This document shows, piece by piece, positions 41,266-50,900 of a stretch of DNA of 64,000 nt (within the stretch, counting starts at the first letter, position 1; each line of letters begins with the position of its first letter). The position numbers and the translations under genes are program-made. Location of the stretch: contig CALIDI010000013.1 of the NCBI GenBank assembly GCA_938023035.1, positions 62,001-126,000 of the forward strand. Reading direction: 5' to 3'. The notes below the pieces were generated by a model. That model worked only from the letters and a program-made list of their open reading frames with translations, made no database searches and was not told where the DNA came from. This stretch comes from an uncultured Leptolyngbyaceae cyanobacterium (lineage in GTDB: Bacteria > Cyanobacteriota > Cyanobacteriia > Leptolyngbyales > Leptolyngbyaceae).

Positions 41266-42441
41266 ATGACCCTAAAGCTGTCGCAGGTAATGCACACCTT
41301 GCAATCCAAGCGCGACGATCTGGCAAACTTTGGCGATCGCGCAAAAGAGTCGTTGAATCTTTACCGCACCGCCTTGCAAACGACTTCAACCCTAACCAGT
41401 GCTGAAGTTTTAGACCAACTTAGGGACATTCCACCTGACCAACGGAGTAGTGAACCATTGGAGTCTTTGGGGTGCGATCCCAATTGGGTAAGATCCTTTG
41501 GCACTCATTGGGATAATCGAGAACAAAGTTTGGAATGGGCTAGAAAACATATTACCAATGTGGCGACGATTGCCGTTGATGGCTCCCAAATTTATCCTAG
41601 TAAAGATGTCTCTATTCCAGTTGCATTGGTACAAGTAGGTTGGTATGAAAACTTTCATACGGATGATGGCCGATATGAAAAAGATGTTGATTTTGATATC
41701 CTGACACCTCAAAACCTGAGGGTAAGCAATAGTGGCGAACCAGTTGATCGCCGCGTCAATATGCGGCGATTTGAAATGGAAATTGAGCGCTTAATTAGCT
41801 ACATGAAATCCCATGCAGGTCGTGTAGATTGTTTAACATTTTTTGATGGTTCTCTTGTTGTCAGCTTTGCAGATGCCTTTGATCAGGAGACGCGTAAACA
41901 TTATGTTCACTGGGTATCTGAGTTAGTGCAAGCTAGTAAAGCCTATCAGGTTCCTGTGGTTGCTTATATTGATACATCCTATGCCGGAGATTTGATGGGG
42001 TTGTTGCGTTGCTTAAAGCCAACCCTGCCCGATGCCCCCTCGCTCTCAGATGCCACCCTTGTCGGTAAATATATGCAATGGGGCGATCGCACTCCTCTGT
42101 TTCGCTGTCGCCGACCAGGAATTTTGGCAGATTACCCAACCTCAGTAGCGAACCAAATTGCTTTTACATACCTCAAGGCCCACAATGCAGCCCCGGTTCG
42201 ATTAGAGCTGCCGGTCTGGATATATGAAACGAATCGCCACGAGCAAATTCTTGATTGGGTGCGTTGCGAGATTATTATTGGGCAGGGCTACCCCTATGTG
42301 ATTGAAACAGCCGATCAAACAGCCGTTTTAACGACCGAAGATCGGCAAACTTTTTATCGTTTATTGCAAGAATGGGCCACCCAAACTGATTTGAAGTTGC
42401 ACTTTTCACGCAAGCTGGCGAGTAAAATACGGAGACGCTAA
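41266..42441 (+). CDS. nurA: NurA-domain nuclease
   Basis: A 391-residue protein with a NurA fold, the 5'-3' nuclease that in archaea works with the HerA translocase in DNA end resection. Key acidic motifs are seen: IAVDGSQIYPSKD (about 103-115, first catalytic Asp) and CLTFFDGSLVVSF (about 187-199, second). The N-terminal 90 residues are helical. The C-terminal part has ETNRHEQILDWVRCEIIIGQGYPYVIETADQTA with a late family-type region. ATG at 41266. No HerA gene is adjacent; cyanobacterial NurA genes commonly stand alone. Confidence 0.88.
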   Translation: MTLKLSQVMHTLQSKRDDLANFGDRAKESLNLYRTALQTTSTLTSAEVLDQLRDIPPDQRSSEPLESLGCDPNWVRSFGTHWDNREQSLEWARKHITNVATIAVDGSQIYPSKDVSIPVALVQVGWYENFHTDDGRYEKDVDFDILTPQNLRVSNSGEPVDRRVNMRRFEMEIERLISYMKSHAGRVDCLTFFDGSLVVSFADAFDQETRKHYVHWVSELVQASKAYQVPVVAYIDTSYAGDLMGLLRCLKPTLPDAPSLSDATLVGKYMQWGDRTPLFRCRRPGILADYPTSVANQIAFTYLKAHNAAPVRLELPVWIYETNRHEQILDWVRCEIIIGQGYPYVIETADQTAVLTTEDRQTFYRLLQEWATQTDLKLHFSRKLASKIRRR

Positions 42442-42580
42442 TCAAGAAAACCTTTTTGCAATCCAAATAACTGGAAGAGATATGTAAAGTTTCAGTGAAT
42501 GCCTCCGGGTTTGTGCTTGTCAGTTGTCCGTAGCCCTCACTACTATTCTGGTAGCTATCAGTAAAACCCCAGAGTAACCC

Positions 42581-43603
42581 ATGACACAAACCAAAGGTGA
42601 GATCAGTGTTTCTAGGGTAGTGGATGCTTCTACGCTGGCTTCAGAAGGTTCTGCGGCCGCTTATTCTAGATTTAGTTTCTTTAAAAGCCCCTATCTTAAG
42701 GCCTTGCGCCCTAAGCAGTGGACAAAGAACTTAATTTTATTTGCAGCTCCTCTATTTTCTTTCAAGATTGGTTGGTTGCCCTTTTTAGAGGTGCTCCACG
42801 CCTATGTCTTGTTTTGCTGTGTATCTAGTAGCTTTTATCTTATTAACGATGTTTTAGATGTCGAGTCGGATCGGCGGCATCCGGTCAAGTGCAAGCGTCC
42901 GATCGCGGCAGGGCTAATCAGTATTCCGACCGCAATCGCGATGGCAGTGCTCCTATTGGGGGGTGCGCTCTCCATCGCTTGGAGCACGAATTTAGGGGTT
43001 GGCTTTGCGCTCAGTAGTTATGCGCTCTTGCAAATTGCTTACAATCTGAAGCTAAAGCACACGGTGATTTTGGATATTGTGGCGATCGCGACGGGCTTCG
43101 TTTTACGAGCCTATGCCGGGGCTGCGGCTACAAGTACCCAGCTTTCTGCCTGGTTTCTTCTCTGCACCGCAATGTTGGCACTCTTTCTGGGCATCGAAAA
43201 GCGCAAGGCTGAGTTACGCCATTCCCGCGGCGGGGCTAGCAAGCGTCGCGCCGTGTTAGCCCGCTACAGTTTGCCCATGTTAAGCCGCATGGAGAGTGTC
43301 GTAACGACAGGAACAATCATGTCTTATGCAGCTTGGTCAGCCGGGCCTAACTTGAGTGGTGCCTCCACTCACTGGATGATGCTAACCTTACCCTTTGTCG
43401 TCTACGGGATCTTTCGTTATCAGCTTTTAAGCGACCCGAAGGAAATTGCCCGCCGTCTGAGCAATAGCGGGGATAGGGGAGGTAAAACTGAGCGTCCGGA
43501 AGAAGTCTTGTTAACAGATCGCCCTATTCTATTGACCGTGGTTGCCTGGGTCGCCGTGGTCGTTCTGATCTTATTTCTGAAGCAACAGGGCTTGATTCAG
43601 TAA
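42581..43603 (+). CDS. decaprenyl-phosphate phosphoribosyltransferase-like (UbiA family)
   Basis: Integral membrane prenyl/phosphoribosyl transferase of the UbiA superfamily with about eight or nine membrane helices in 340 residues. The N-terminal 38 residues are hydrophilic; then LRPKQWTKNLILFAAPLFSF, the first Asp-rich motif NDVLDVESDRRHP (about 89-101) and the second conserved segment YNLKLKHTVILDIVAIATGF (about 152-171). LRPKQWxKN at the start points to the DPPR synthase subgroup, which makes polyprenyl-phosphoryl-ribose. Its partner epimerase genes are not in the window. ATG at 42581. Confidence 0.85.
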   Translation: MTQTKGEISVSRVVDASTLASEGSAAAYSRFSFFKSPYLKALRPKQWTKNLILFAAPLFSFKIGWLPFLEVLHAYVLFCCVSSSFYLINDVLDVESDRRHPVKCKRPIAAGLISIPTAIAMAVLLLGGALSIAWSTNLGVGFALSSYALLQIAYNLKLKHTVILDIVAIATGFVLRAYAGAAATSTQLSAWFLLCTAMLALFLGIEKRKAELRHSRGGASKRRAVLARYSLPMLSRMESVVTTGTIMSYAAWSAGPNLSGASTHWMMLTLPFVVYGIFRYQLLSDPKEIARRLSNSGDRGGKTERPEEVLLTDRPILLTVVAWVAVVVLILFLKQQGLIQ

Positions 43604-43730
43604 AGTCTCTGGCGCTGCTGTGCGAAGTTTAGAGCGCAAGATCGAAAGTGAAGGATGCTGATTAAATGCTGGGTTTATCCGTGTTGAAAGGTTCCTGAAT
43701 CGGCGACTAGTTTTTGCCGTGGCTACTAGT

Positions 43731-43895
43731 ACAGCAAGGCAGATATTTCTGGTTCTGGACTCACCTCAGCCATTTTCATCCCTCAGCCCCTTCTTCTGCC
43801 AAAGCAGAAGGGGAGTCACAGCGAAGTCTCTCTCCCAGCGTGGTAGAGGCGTATGGCTCTACCAGGCATTCAAGGAGAAGGTTGAGGTAGCTAGA
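43731..43895 (+). repeat. dispersed repeat A, longest copy
   Basis: Head acagcaaggcagatatttct with a 6-bp insertion relative to the other copies, then gactcacctcagcc; a middle with hairpin ccccttct...agaagggg (43786-43812); and a diverged tail ggcattcaaggagaagg with ttgaggtagctagac. Confidence 0.65.
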
Positions 43896-44311
43896 CCTAT
43901 CCTGTGGCGTACTAGTCGCTAAGCGAGGAGGTTGTGAAGGGTTCGGATCGCTGCGCACCGTTCCTTGGGTAAACTCCTTAAGTTTGAGGGTTGTGAGTGC
44001 AGCTAGGGCTGGATCAATATAGTTGGCAAGACCTTGCGCGTAGAATTTGTTAATTTCATCACAATTCTTTAGGGCAGCAAATGGGTCTGAAGAGTAAGGT
44101 TAAGATCTCTGGTTTCTGTGAGGCTAATCGCCGCCGCTAGAACCCTACTGGGAATCGGGCATGGCGCATGCTTTTTTCTTGGGTACGTAGAAGAGCGCTA
44201 GCATGGCTGAGTTGGTACCTTTAGGCGAAGTGGGCTTTCCTCTAAGGGCAATGAATCATCCGAAAGATGCCCTTATAAGATGGAAAACCGCATCTAGAAG
44301 GCATTTTTAAG

Positions 44312-44339
44312 TTCTAACTTTTTATTTCTAACTTTTTAT
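44312..44339. repeat. perfect 14-bp tandem duplication
   Basis: ttctaactttttat occurs twice head to tail, 27 bp upstream of the YqeG start, so it may alter its promoter or leader. Confidence 0.9.
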
Positions 44340-44366
44340 TTTTAATGCGTTCTCATTCTTAGGTTG

Positions 44367-44990
44367 ATGTATCTATTCCTCAGGGAATTTTGTGATAGGG
44401 TGATGCGGAAAAAGCGATCGCGCCTGTTTGATTCAGGTCATTTTTCTCAAACTAGTCAAGGATCAGGCTATCGCCTTCCGCTTCTACCTTTATCAGGAAG
44501 AGTTTGGCGAGTCGCAGACATTTCCTTTGAGCAACTCGATCAGGCGGGTATTCGGGGGATTATTCTTGACTTGGATAATACCGTTATTTCTGAAGATGAC
44601 CGTTATCTATCTCCAGGGGTAGAAGCTTGGGTCACAGAAGCCCAACAGCGAAGACTAAAGCTATTTATCTTGTCAAATGGGAAACGTCGGCATCGGGTTC
44701 AGTTTTGGTCAGAACGATTGGGGGTAGAAGCGTTTAGCCCTGCTAGAAAGCCCCTTCCCCATGGGTTTCGGCGAGCCTGTGCCAGGATGCAATTAAGCTC
44801 GGATCAAGTGGTCGTTGTGGGAGATAGCTTGCATACGGATGGGGTGGGTGCCTGGTTGCATGGATGTACCTGGATTCAAGTGGCATCCTTGCCTCACCCG
44901 CCCCGTTGGTGGGAAAAAATCGCTGGACGTTGGGTGCAATTTCCCTATCCTCAGGATTTACCGCTTCTAAAGTGGGATGCTGACGGTTAA
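44367..44990 (+). CDS. YqeG family HAD IIIA-type phosphatase
   Basis: HAD-superfamily phosphatase with the nucleophile motif IILDLDNTVISEDD (about 67-80; DxDNT), motif II LFILSNGKRRHRVQF (Ser-Asn) and motif III-type VVVVGDSLHTDGVGAWLHG (about 150-168). In the YqeG/Gep4 family, members dephosphorylate phosphatidylglycerophosphate, which would complement pgsA in PG synthesis; that substrate is an inference here. ATG at 44367 is used; a TTG directly before and an ATG at 44403 are alternatives. 207 residues. Confidence 0.88.
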   Translation: MYLFLREFCDRVMRKKRSRLFDSGHFSQTSQGSGYRLPLLPLSGRVWRVADISFEQLDQAGIRGIILDLDNTVISEDDRYLSPGVEAWVTEAQQRRLKLFILSNGKRRHRVQFWSERLGVEAFSPARKPLPHGFRRACARMQLSSDQVVVVGDSLHTDGVGAWLHGCTWIQVASLPHPPRWWEKIAGRWVQFPYPQDLPLLKWDADG

Positions 44991-45150
44991 GTTGTGTATT
45001 GTTAAGTTGTATTATCGCCAATCATTACTAGCCGTTCTCACCTGCATTGAGGGCATTGTCTCCCGAATTTCTTGATTTCTTGCTCTCAAAAGGGATGGCA
45101 TTTAACCACGAATCGTTATAGCTAGCTGCACGCTAGAAGAGAGGTATTTC

Positions 45151-45483
45151 ATGGTTCAGATCTTGTTTGGGGTTCTGATGCTTCTGACGATCGCACTCAA
45201 CACAGTGGCCCAGACTCTCCTCAAACTGGGATCTGGACAGGGGCTGCTGAGTTTCTATTTGCTAGGGGGCATTGCGGCCTATGGGGTCAGTACAATCTTT
45301 TATATTCTGGTACTGAGTAAATTTGATCTCTCCATTGCCTATCCCGTGGTGATTGGGTTGACGGTTGTGGCCACAACCGTGTCTGGGGCAATGTTGCTGC
45401 GTGAAAAGGTGCAACTGACTCAGTGGGTCGGCATTGGCTTAATGCTAAGTGGTATTTTTGCGATCGCCTTAGGTAAACGCTAA
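45151..45483 (+). CDS. small multidrug resistance (SMR)/EamA-like membrane protein
   Basis: Four-helix membrane protein of 110 residues (about 1-22, 29-51, 58-79, 85-107). Pattern YPVVIGLTVVATTVSGAMLLREKVQLTQWVGIGLMLSGI is typical of SMR and half-EamA transporters. The usual substrate Glu of helix 1 in EmrE is not evident in LTIALNTVAQTLLKLGSG, where Gln occurs, so a drug-efflux role is not implied; polyprenyl-sugar flipping (ArnE-like) is another option. ATG at 45151 with gagagg upstream. Confidence 0.82.
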   Translation: MVQILFGVLMLLTIALNTVAQTLLKLGSGQGLLSFYLLGGIAAYGVSTIFYILVLSKFDLSIAYPVVIGLTVVATTVSGAMLLREKVQLTQWVGIGLMLSGIFAIALGKR

Positions 45484-45505
45484 GCCGTAAATCGAGCAGC
45501 AACCG

Positions 45506-45537
45506 TGCTGTTAATTGACTATGCTGTTAATTGACTA
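45506..45537. repeat. perfect 16-bp tandem duplication
   Basis: tgctgttaattgacta stands twice head to tail in the spacer after the SMR gene. Confidence 0.95.
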
Positions 45538-45793
45538 GAGAGGCTCGGCGCGATCGCACAGGCCAGTCAACCACCCTCGCACCGACCTCTGCCACGGCTC
45601 GCCGGTTTAATTAAACTTGACGCAGTATTGCAGACTGATTCAGTTCAGTTCACCGGTTAGGCAGAGCCTGCGGCAGATCCCCAATTAAGCGCTTGGTGCA
45701 GCGAAGCTGCGGCTAGCCAAAATTACCAACCATTCAACCCTCTCACTACCTGGCCAAAATCCCAGACGATACTCAAACTTCCCCAACAGAACA

Positions 45794-46330
45794 TTACTCA
45801 CTGGGAGGTTTTGTCACACCCATGCGGATTTCGGAGCAAAAAGAAGCGGTGCTAAAGCCGTCGCGACGTTTTAACAGATGGGTGCGCAAACGCAGATTAG
45901 GGCTGGCAAACCAGAGCCGCTCTTCGAAGTAGAGGTCGTCTGACTCAGTAATCAGGGTGAGGGCTTCATCCCCTCCCATAAGGTAACGACCGACAAAGCA
46001 TTGTTCATCTTTTTGGTTTGACTGGCGGAGGAGCTTACCTTGATTGGGTTGTACAGGGTCGGCGATCGGTACAAGCACAGTGGAATAGGAGCGCTTTTCT
46101 TTATCCCATTCCATTGTGCCGTTCCAGGTAATGCGGGCACCGCACAAAGCCAGTGCAGGGGCGAGGTGACACTGTTCACAAAGCTGAATCACAGCCTGAT
46201 CGGTTTTAGCTAACATATCAATAATGATGTCAGACTTACCACTTTCTAATTGTTGAAAGGCAAGATGGTGACTTGTGCGTTGGGAAAACCATTTGCCCTC
46301 ACTTTGCTGAAAGAATTCGACAATATCCAT
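45794..46330 (-). CDS. cpcS: phycobiliprotein lyase, CpcS/CpeS family
   Basis: Chromophore lyase attaching phycocyanobilin to phycobiliproteins; a lipocalin-like beta barrel of 178 residues. Family marks: MDIVEFFQQSEGKWFSQRTS at the start, WNGTMEWDKEKRSYSTVLVP in the middle and LYFEERLWFASPNLRLRT before the end, followed by FSTASFCSEIRMG. ATG at 46330. CpcS and CpeS forms are hard to tell apart from sequence alone. Isolated gene, not in a cpc operon. Confidence 0.9.
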   Translation of the reverse strand: MDIVEFFQQSEGKWFSQRTSHHLAFQQLESGKSDIIIDMLAKTDQAVIQLCEQCHLAPALALCGARITWNGTMEWDKEKRSYSTVLVPIADPVQPNQGKLLRQSNQKDEQCFVGRYLMGGDEALTLITESDDLYFEERLWFASPNLRLRTHLLKRRDGFSTASFCSEIRMGVTKPPSE

Positions 46331-46533
46331 CGTTGCTTAAGCGCCTCTATGCGTGCAAACCAGTCCTTCTATCTTATCGTTTTGGCTGATAAACCCTGGC
46401 TAGTAATGATTGGCATCAGTCTGTCTACCCTTACCCCTTTCTTGAATACCTGTTAGGGCCATACTCCCCTCCCAGCGCAAGAGGTGCTTCCCGCCGACTC
46501 CCCTTGTCGTCTAATTAAGAGAAGCCAAACCAT

Positions 46534-46563
46534 CCTGTTTATTTAAACCCTGTTTATTTAAAC
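46534..46563. repeat. perfect 15-bp tandem duplication
   Basis: cctgtttatttaaac occurs twice head to tail just past the 3' end of the following minus-strand membrane protein gene. Confidence 0.95.
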
Positions 46564-46581
46564 ATCGAGGAGGTGCTTGGC

Positions 46582-47727
46582 TCATGCCCTTCCTAAAATG
46601 AGCGGTAGTTTAAAGAAGCCAACGAGCCAGCCAAACCCAATACTTACTAGCAACAGTTTCCAAGCCAGGTCAAGTAACAAACTCCCCCTTAAATCATGCA
46701 CTAAAAGGCTCCCCGAAGGTAAGAAGGTGACCTGGAGCCGAGCCAGGGAAGGATAGGCTTCTGTCTTGGGCGGCGCAGGCGGGGGGGTTACCAGGGTTGG
46801 CAGCGGAGTATGCACGGCATAGTCAGCGGCTAGGCTGTTTTCTGGTTCATAGGCGGCGATCTCTCCTAACTCGGTGACCCCAACCAGATAGCTCGTAGGG
46901 CGTTCACAGGTAACCTCCCCTTCCCAGGTACGATTCAACTGATTAAACAGTCGCCGGGCCAAACGACGCACCTGAGCAGTTTGGGTGATTTCTGGAGCCT
47001 CCAACAGCAGTGGGTTTTCGAGCCGGAGCGAAAAAGTCGTGCACCGCCTCAGCGCGCAGAGGGTCATGGCCTGAGTCCAACCCACGAGGCTAGCCGCTAG
47101 CCCGTACACCTGGGCAGAGACCTCGTCCGCCGACAGCCAGCGCTGCATTGGTAAAAGCTGATAAAGACCTACAAACAAGCTGGAGACTATCACTCCCAGC
47201 GCAGGGACAAAAATCCATACCCAACTGGGGCGCGCATAGTGGCGGAGCACCAGCCACTGCAATATCCCTAACCAAATCATACAAATGGCTGTTAGCCCTA
47301 CAGAAACCAGAGAGACCGCAGATGGCGCTAGCCCTGCTAGAAACGAAAAGCGGCTGCCATAGGCCTGGAGCCAGCCTTGCCAGGCCTGAATTCCCGTCAT
47401 TGATAGGCTATATCCCGCAATGCTGGTCAAAATCCACAGCCAATCAGGCGCAACCTGTCGCAACACGAGCCACTGCAAAGCACCCACCATCATGCCAGCA
47501 ACGATGCCACTCACAAAGGCCGATAAAAGACTATTGGGCTGTAGCAGGAGCGGCAGATTTGGACTTTGGAGTGGACGGAGGGCTAGCCCGACTAGTAGCC
47601 AGCTGATTGCAGTAGCCAGCATAAATAGAAGGGCAAAGGTAAAGCGATTCGTCGGTTCAACTAAATATTTGGGCCGAAACTCACGAGAAGTGGAGGCTGC
47701 TGGGAACAAGGGAAAACGCGATCGCAT
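46582..47727 (-). CDS. unknown multi-pass membrane protein, 381 aa
   Basis: I do not recognise a named family. The first ~230 residues hold about six or seven hydrophobic helices and include the motif LQWLVLR twice (LQWLVLRQVAPDWLW and LQWLVLRHYARPSWVW), pointing to an internal duplication. A hydrophilic middle (about 235-335) follows, with WEGEVTCERPTSYLVGVTE and a Pro-rich stretch, and then two closing hydrophobic segments (LLLDLAWKLLLVSIGFGWLV). ATG at 47727. It is divergent from smc, with about 250 bp between. Confidence 0.7.
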   Translation of the reverse strand: MRSRFPLFPAASTSREFRPKYLVEPTNRFTFALLFMLATAISWLLVGLALRPLQSPNLPLLLQPNSLLSAFVSGIVAGMMVGALQWLVLRQVAPDWLWILTSIAGYSLSMTGIQAWQGWLQAYGSRFSFLAGLAPSAVSLVSVGLTAICMIWLGILQWLVLRHYARPSWVWIFVPALGVIVSSLFVGLYQLLPMQRWLSADEVSAQVYGLAASLVGWTQAMTLCALRRCTTFSLRLENPLLLEAPEITQTAQVRRLARRLFNQLNRTWEGEVTCERPTSYLVGVTELGEIAAYEPENSLAADYAVHTPLPTLVTPPPAPPKTEAYPSLARLQVTFLPSGSLLVHDLRGSLLLDLAWKLLLVSIGFGWLVGFFKLPLILGRA

Positions 47728-47977
47728 CTGACTAACCGAAATTTATCGTTAAACTTAGCACCCCTTCCCTGAGAGCAGTTACTTCTCGCCAAGATAGTTA
47801 AACGTTACTTAAAAATTACTCCTGGTGATCCCCAACATCCAAACTTTTACTCAGAAACCCACTTCACCCCTCGATTTAGGGCAAATGTACTGATAGACTA
47901 ATAAACCAGGGGATAAGCTGATGCACTTCGAGCGTTTCTCGTTACACTAAACTTGATTTTCCCGGCTAGTGTAGCCC

Positions 47978-50900
47978 GTGTATATTAAGCGTCTAGAGCT
48001 GACGAACTTTAAATCCTTTGGAGGCACAACGCAGGTACCGTTGCTGCCAGGGTTTACAGTGATTTCAGGGCCAAACGGCTCTGGTAAGTCAAATTTGATC
48101 GATGCCCTGCTGTTTTGTTTGGGGCTAGCCGGTTCCAAGGGGATGCGGGCTGAACGACTTCCTGACTTAGTCAACCACACCCAGTCTTCCCGTAGTCGCT
48201 CGACTGTTGAAGCTAGTGTAACGGTTACCTTCGATCTCTCCGATGAGCCAGAATGGCTAGATACTCTGATTGAGCGGCGGATGACGGCAATGGCCCAAGG
48301 AGAGGCATTGGCGACTGCCTCCCAGGAGGGTGTAGCCATACCCCATCTAGCCAATGACCATGACCATGGCAATGGGCAGTTAACCCGTGAATGGAGGGTC
48401 ACGCGCAAACTACGGGTCACCCAACAGGGCACCTATACCTCAAATTACTACATCAATGGTGAACCCTGTACCCTGACCGAACTCCATGAACAGTTAAACC
48501 AGCTCCGAGTTTACCCAGAAGGGTATAACGTGGTGCTGCAAGGGGATGTCACTCGAATTATTTCCATGAACTCGCGAGAGCGGCGGGAAATTATTGACGA
48601 ACTTGCAGGCGTGGCGGCCTTTGATCGCAAAATTAACCAGGCTAGAGACAAACTGAATGCAGTCAAAGAGCAGGAGGATCGCTACCGAATTGTCGAGCGC
48701 GAGCTGATTGAGCAGCGCGATCGCCTGGCTCAAGATCGCATTAAAGCTGAGAAATATCAAAAGCTCCGGGCAGAGATGCAAACCAAGGAGCAATGGGAAA
48801 TGGTACTGCGCTATCGCCAGGCCGAGCAATCGTGTTTGCGACTGCAACAGCAAATTGAGGCAGATGATCGGGCGATCGCCGAGCTTAATCAACAACTCAC
48901 GACACTTACCACTGCAATTCAACAACTCAGCCGCGAACTCGAACAACGCAATGCTCGGGTTCGAGCCATGGGCGAAGAAGAACTACTAACCCTGCAAGCA
49001 ACCCTAGCAACCCGTGCCGCCGAACTGCGGCAACTGCAACGGCAGGGGCAGGAATTACAAAACCAGCAACGGCAAACTGAAGCCGTGATCGCCCAGGCCC
49101 AGCAAGAAATAGCCGAGCACCGCCAAATCCTAGAACAACTGGCTCAAGAACAGGCTGTCGAGTCATCCCGCTTGACAGCTCTGAAGCTGGCCCGCGACCA
49201 GGCCCATACCCTGCTCGAGCAAACCCGCGCCGCCGCTACGGCCTCAGCAGCCCATGCCGAAGCCTGGGTGCAAGAACAAACCCAGCTACATCATCAAATC
49301 GAGACCCTGGTAAACACCCTGGAGCCTCAGCGCACTGAACAGGCCCAATTGCAAGAGCGCTATCACCAACTGCAACGGCAACAGCAAGAAATGGGCCAGA
49401 ATCTCCAGACCCAGGCCCAACAGCTTGCAGAAAAGCAAGAACAGGCTGTTGCCCTCAGCGATCGCCGCAAACAACTCCAGGCTCACATACAGGATCTGGC
49501 AGAGCGGGTGAATTTGGCCGAGCAAGAGCTGCAAATTCAGCAAGAAACCCAAACTCGACTATTGCAAGAACAACGCGACAAACAACGCCGTCTAGACAAG
49601 CTAGAAGCCCAAAGCCAGGCAATGCAAGAGGCCCAGGGCACCTATGCGACTCAGTTAATTCTGCAATCCAATCTTCCGGGAGTTTGTGGTTTGGTGGCCC
49701 AGCTCGGTCGGGTCGATCCACGCTATCAACTCGCCTTAGAAACTGCCGCAGGGGCACGCCTGGGCAACCTGGTGGTCGAAGACGATGGGGTCGCCGCTGC
49801 CGGAATTGAATTGCTCAAACAAAAGCGAGCGGGACGCGCCACCTTTTTGCCACTTAACAAATTGCAACGCGGGCGTTCACTGAACTCAGTCGCGCTTCGT
49901 GGTCTCCAGGGCTGTATCGACTACGCCCTCAACCTGGTTGAGTTTGACGATCGCTACCGGGATGTGTTTGCCCATGTCTTTGGCAATACAGTGGTCTTTG
50001 AGCAGTTGCATGACGCCCGCCGTCACCTAGGCGAGTTTCGCATCGTCACCCTAGAGGGGGAATTGCTTGAAGCCAGTGGAGCGATGACAGGTGGGAGTCA
50101 TCCGACGCGTCAGGCCATCCATTTTGGTACCATGGCCGCTTCAGAATCGGCAGAGGTTTTGGAGTTGCGCGATCGCCTCAAAGAAATTGAGCAGATCCTC
50201 ATCCGCTGTGAAAATGCCAGCTTCCGAACCAATGAGATTTTGAAGCAGCGGAGCCAAGAATTAATCGAGGTGCGGCAACACCACCGTGAAACAGAGTTGC
50301 AGGCCGAGCAACTGGCGACAGAACTGGTGAACCTTACCAGTAGCCTAGAACAAGGGCGATCGCAGCTAAGTCAGCATCAGCAAGAACTAGCCACAACCCA
50401 AGCACGCCTCCAGATCCTAGCAACCGAGATTCCCCAGCAAGAGCAGCAGCTTCAGATAAAACGGCAGCAACTCGCTGAGTTAGAAGCCTCCCATACCCAC
50501 AGTGAATGGCAGCAAATTCAGACCACTCTGCGCTCCCAAGAAGCTACGCTGAATCAGTGTGAAATCGCCCTGCGGACAGCAGAGCAACATCTGCAAGACC
50601 TAGAAAACCAACGCCAGCGCCAGCAAGAGCGGTTAGAGCAGAGCCAAACCCGTCTCCAAACCAGTCGAGCGCAACAAACCACCCATCTGCAACAGGCAAC
50701 CCAATTGCAGCAGCAAGAAGCCGCTCTACAAGAGCAAATCAATCAAACTCAAACCGCTCAAACTCAGTTAGAACACCATCTGAGTCAGGAGAAACAAGAA
50801 CGAGATCGAGTCGATCGCCAACTACGCGATCAGCAGACCCAGCAGCAACAACTGGAGTGGCAACAACAAAAACAACAAGAAACCCAGCAGGAACGTCGTC

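Larger units (their letters stand above)
43604..44366. other. 763-bp spacer with repeat A and tandem duplication
   Basis: No gene is recognised. Contains the repeat A copy at 43731-43895 with an internal hairpin, and a perfect 14-bp tandem (44312-44339) just upstream of the YqeG gene. Confidence 0.55.
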
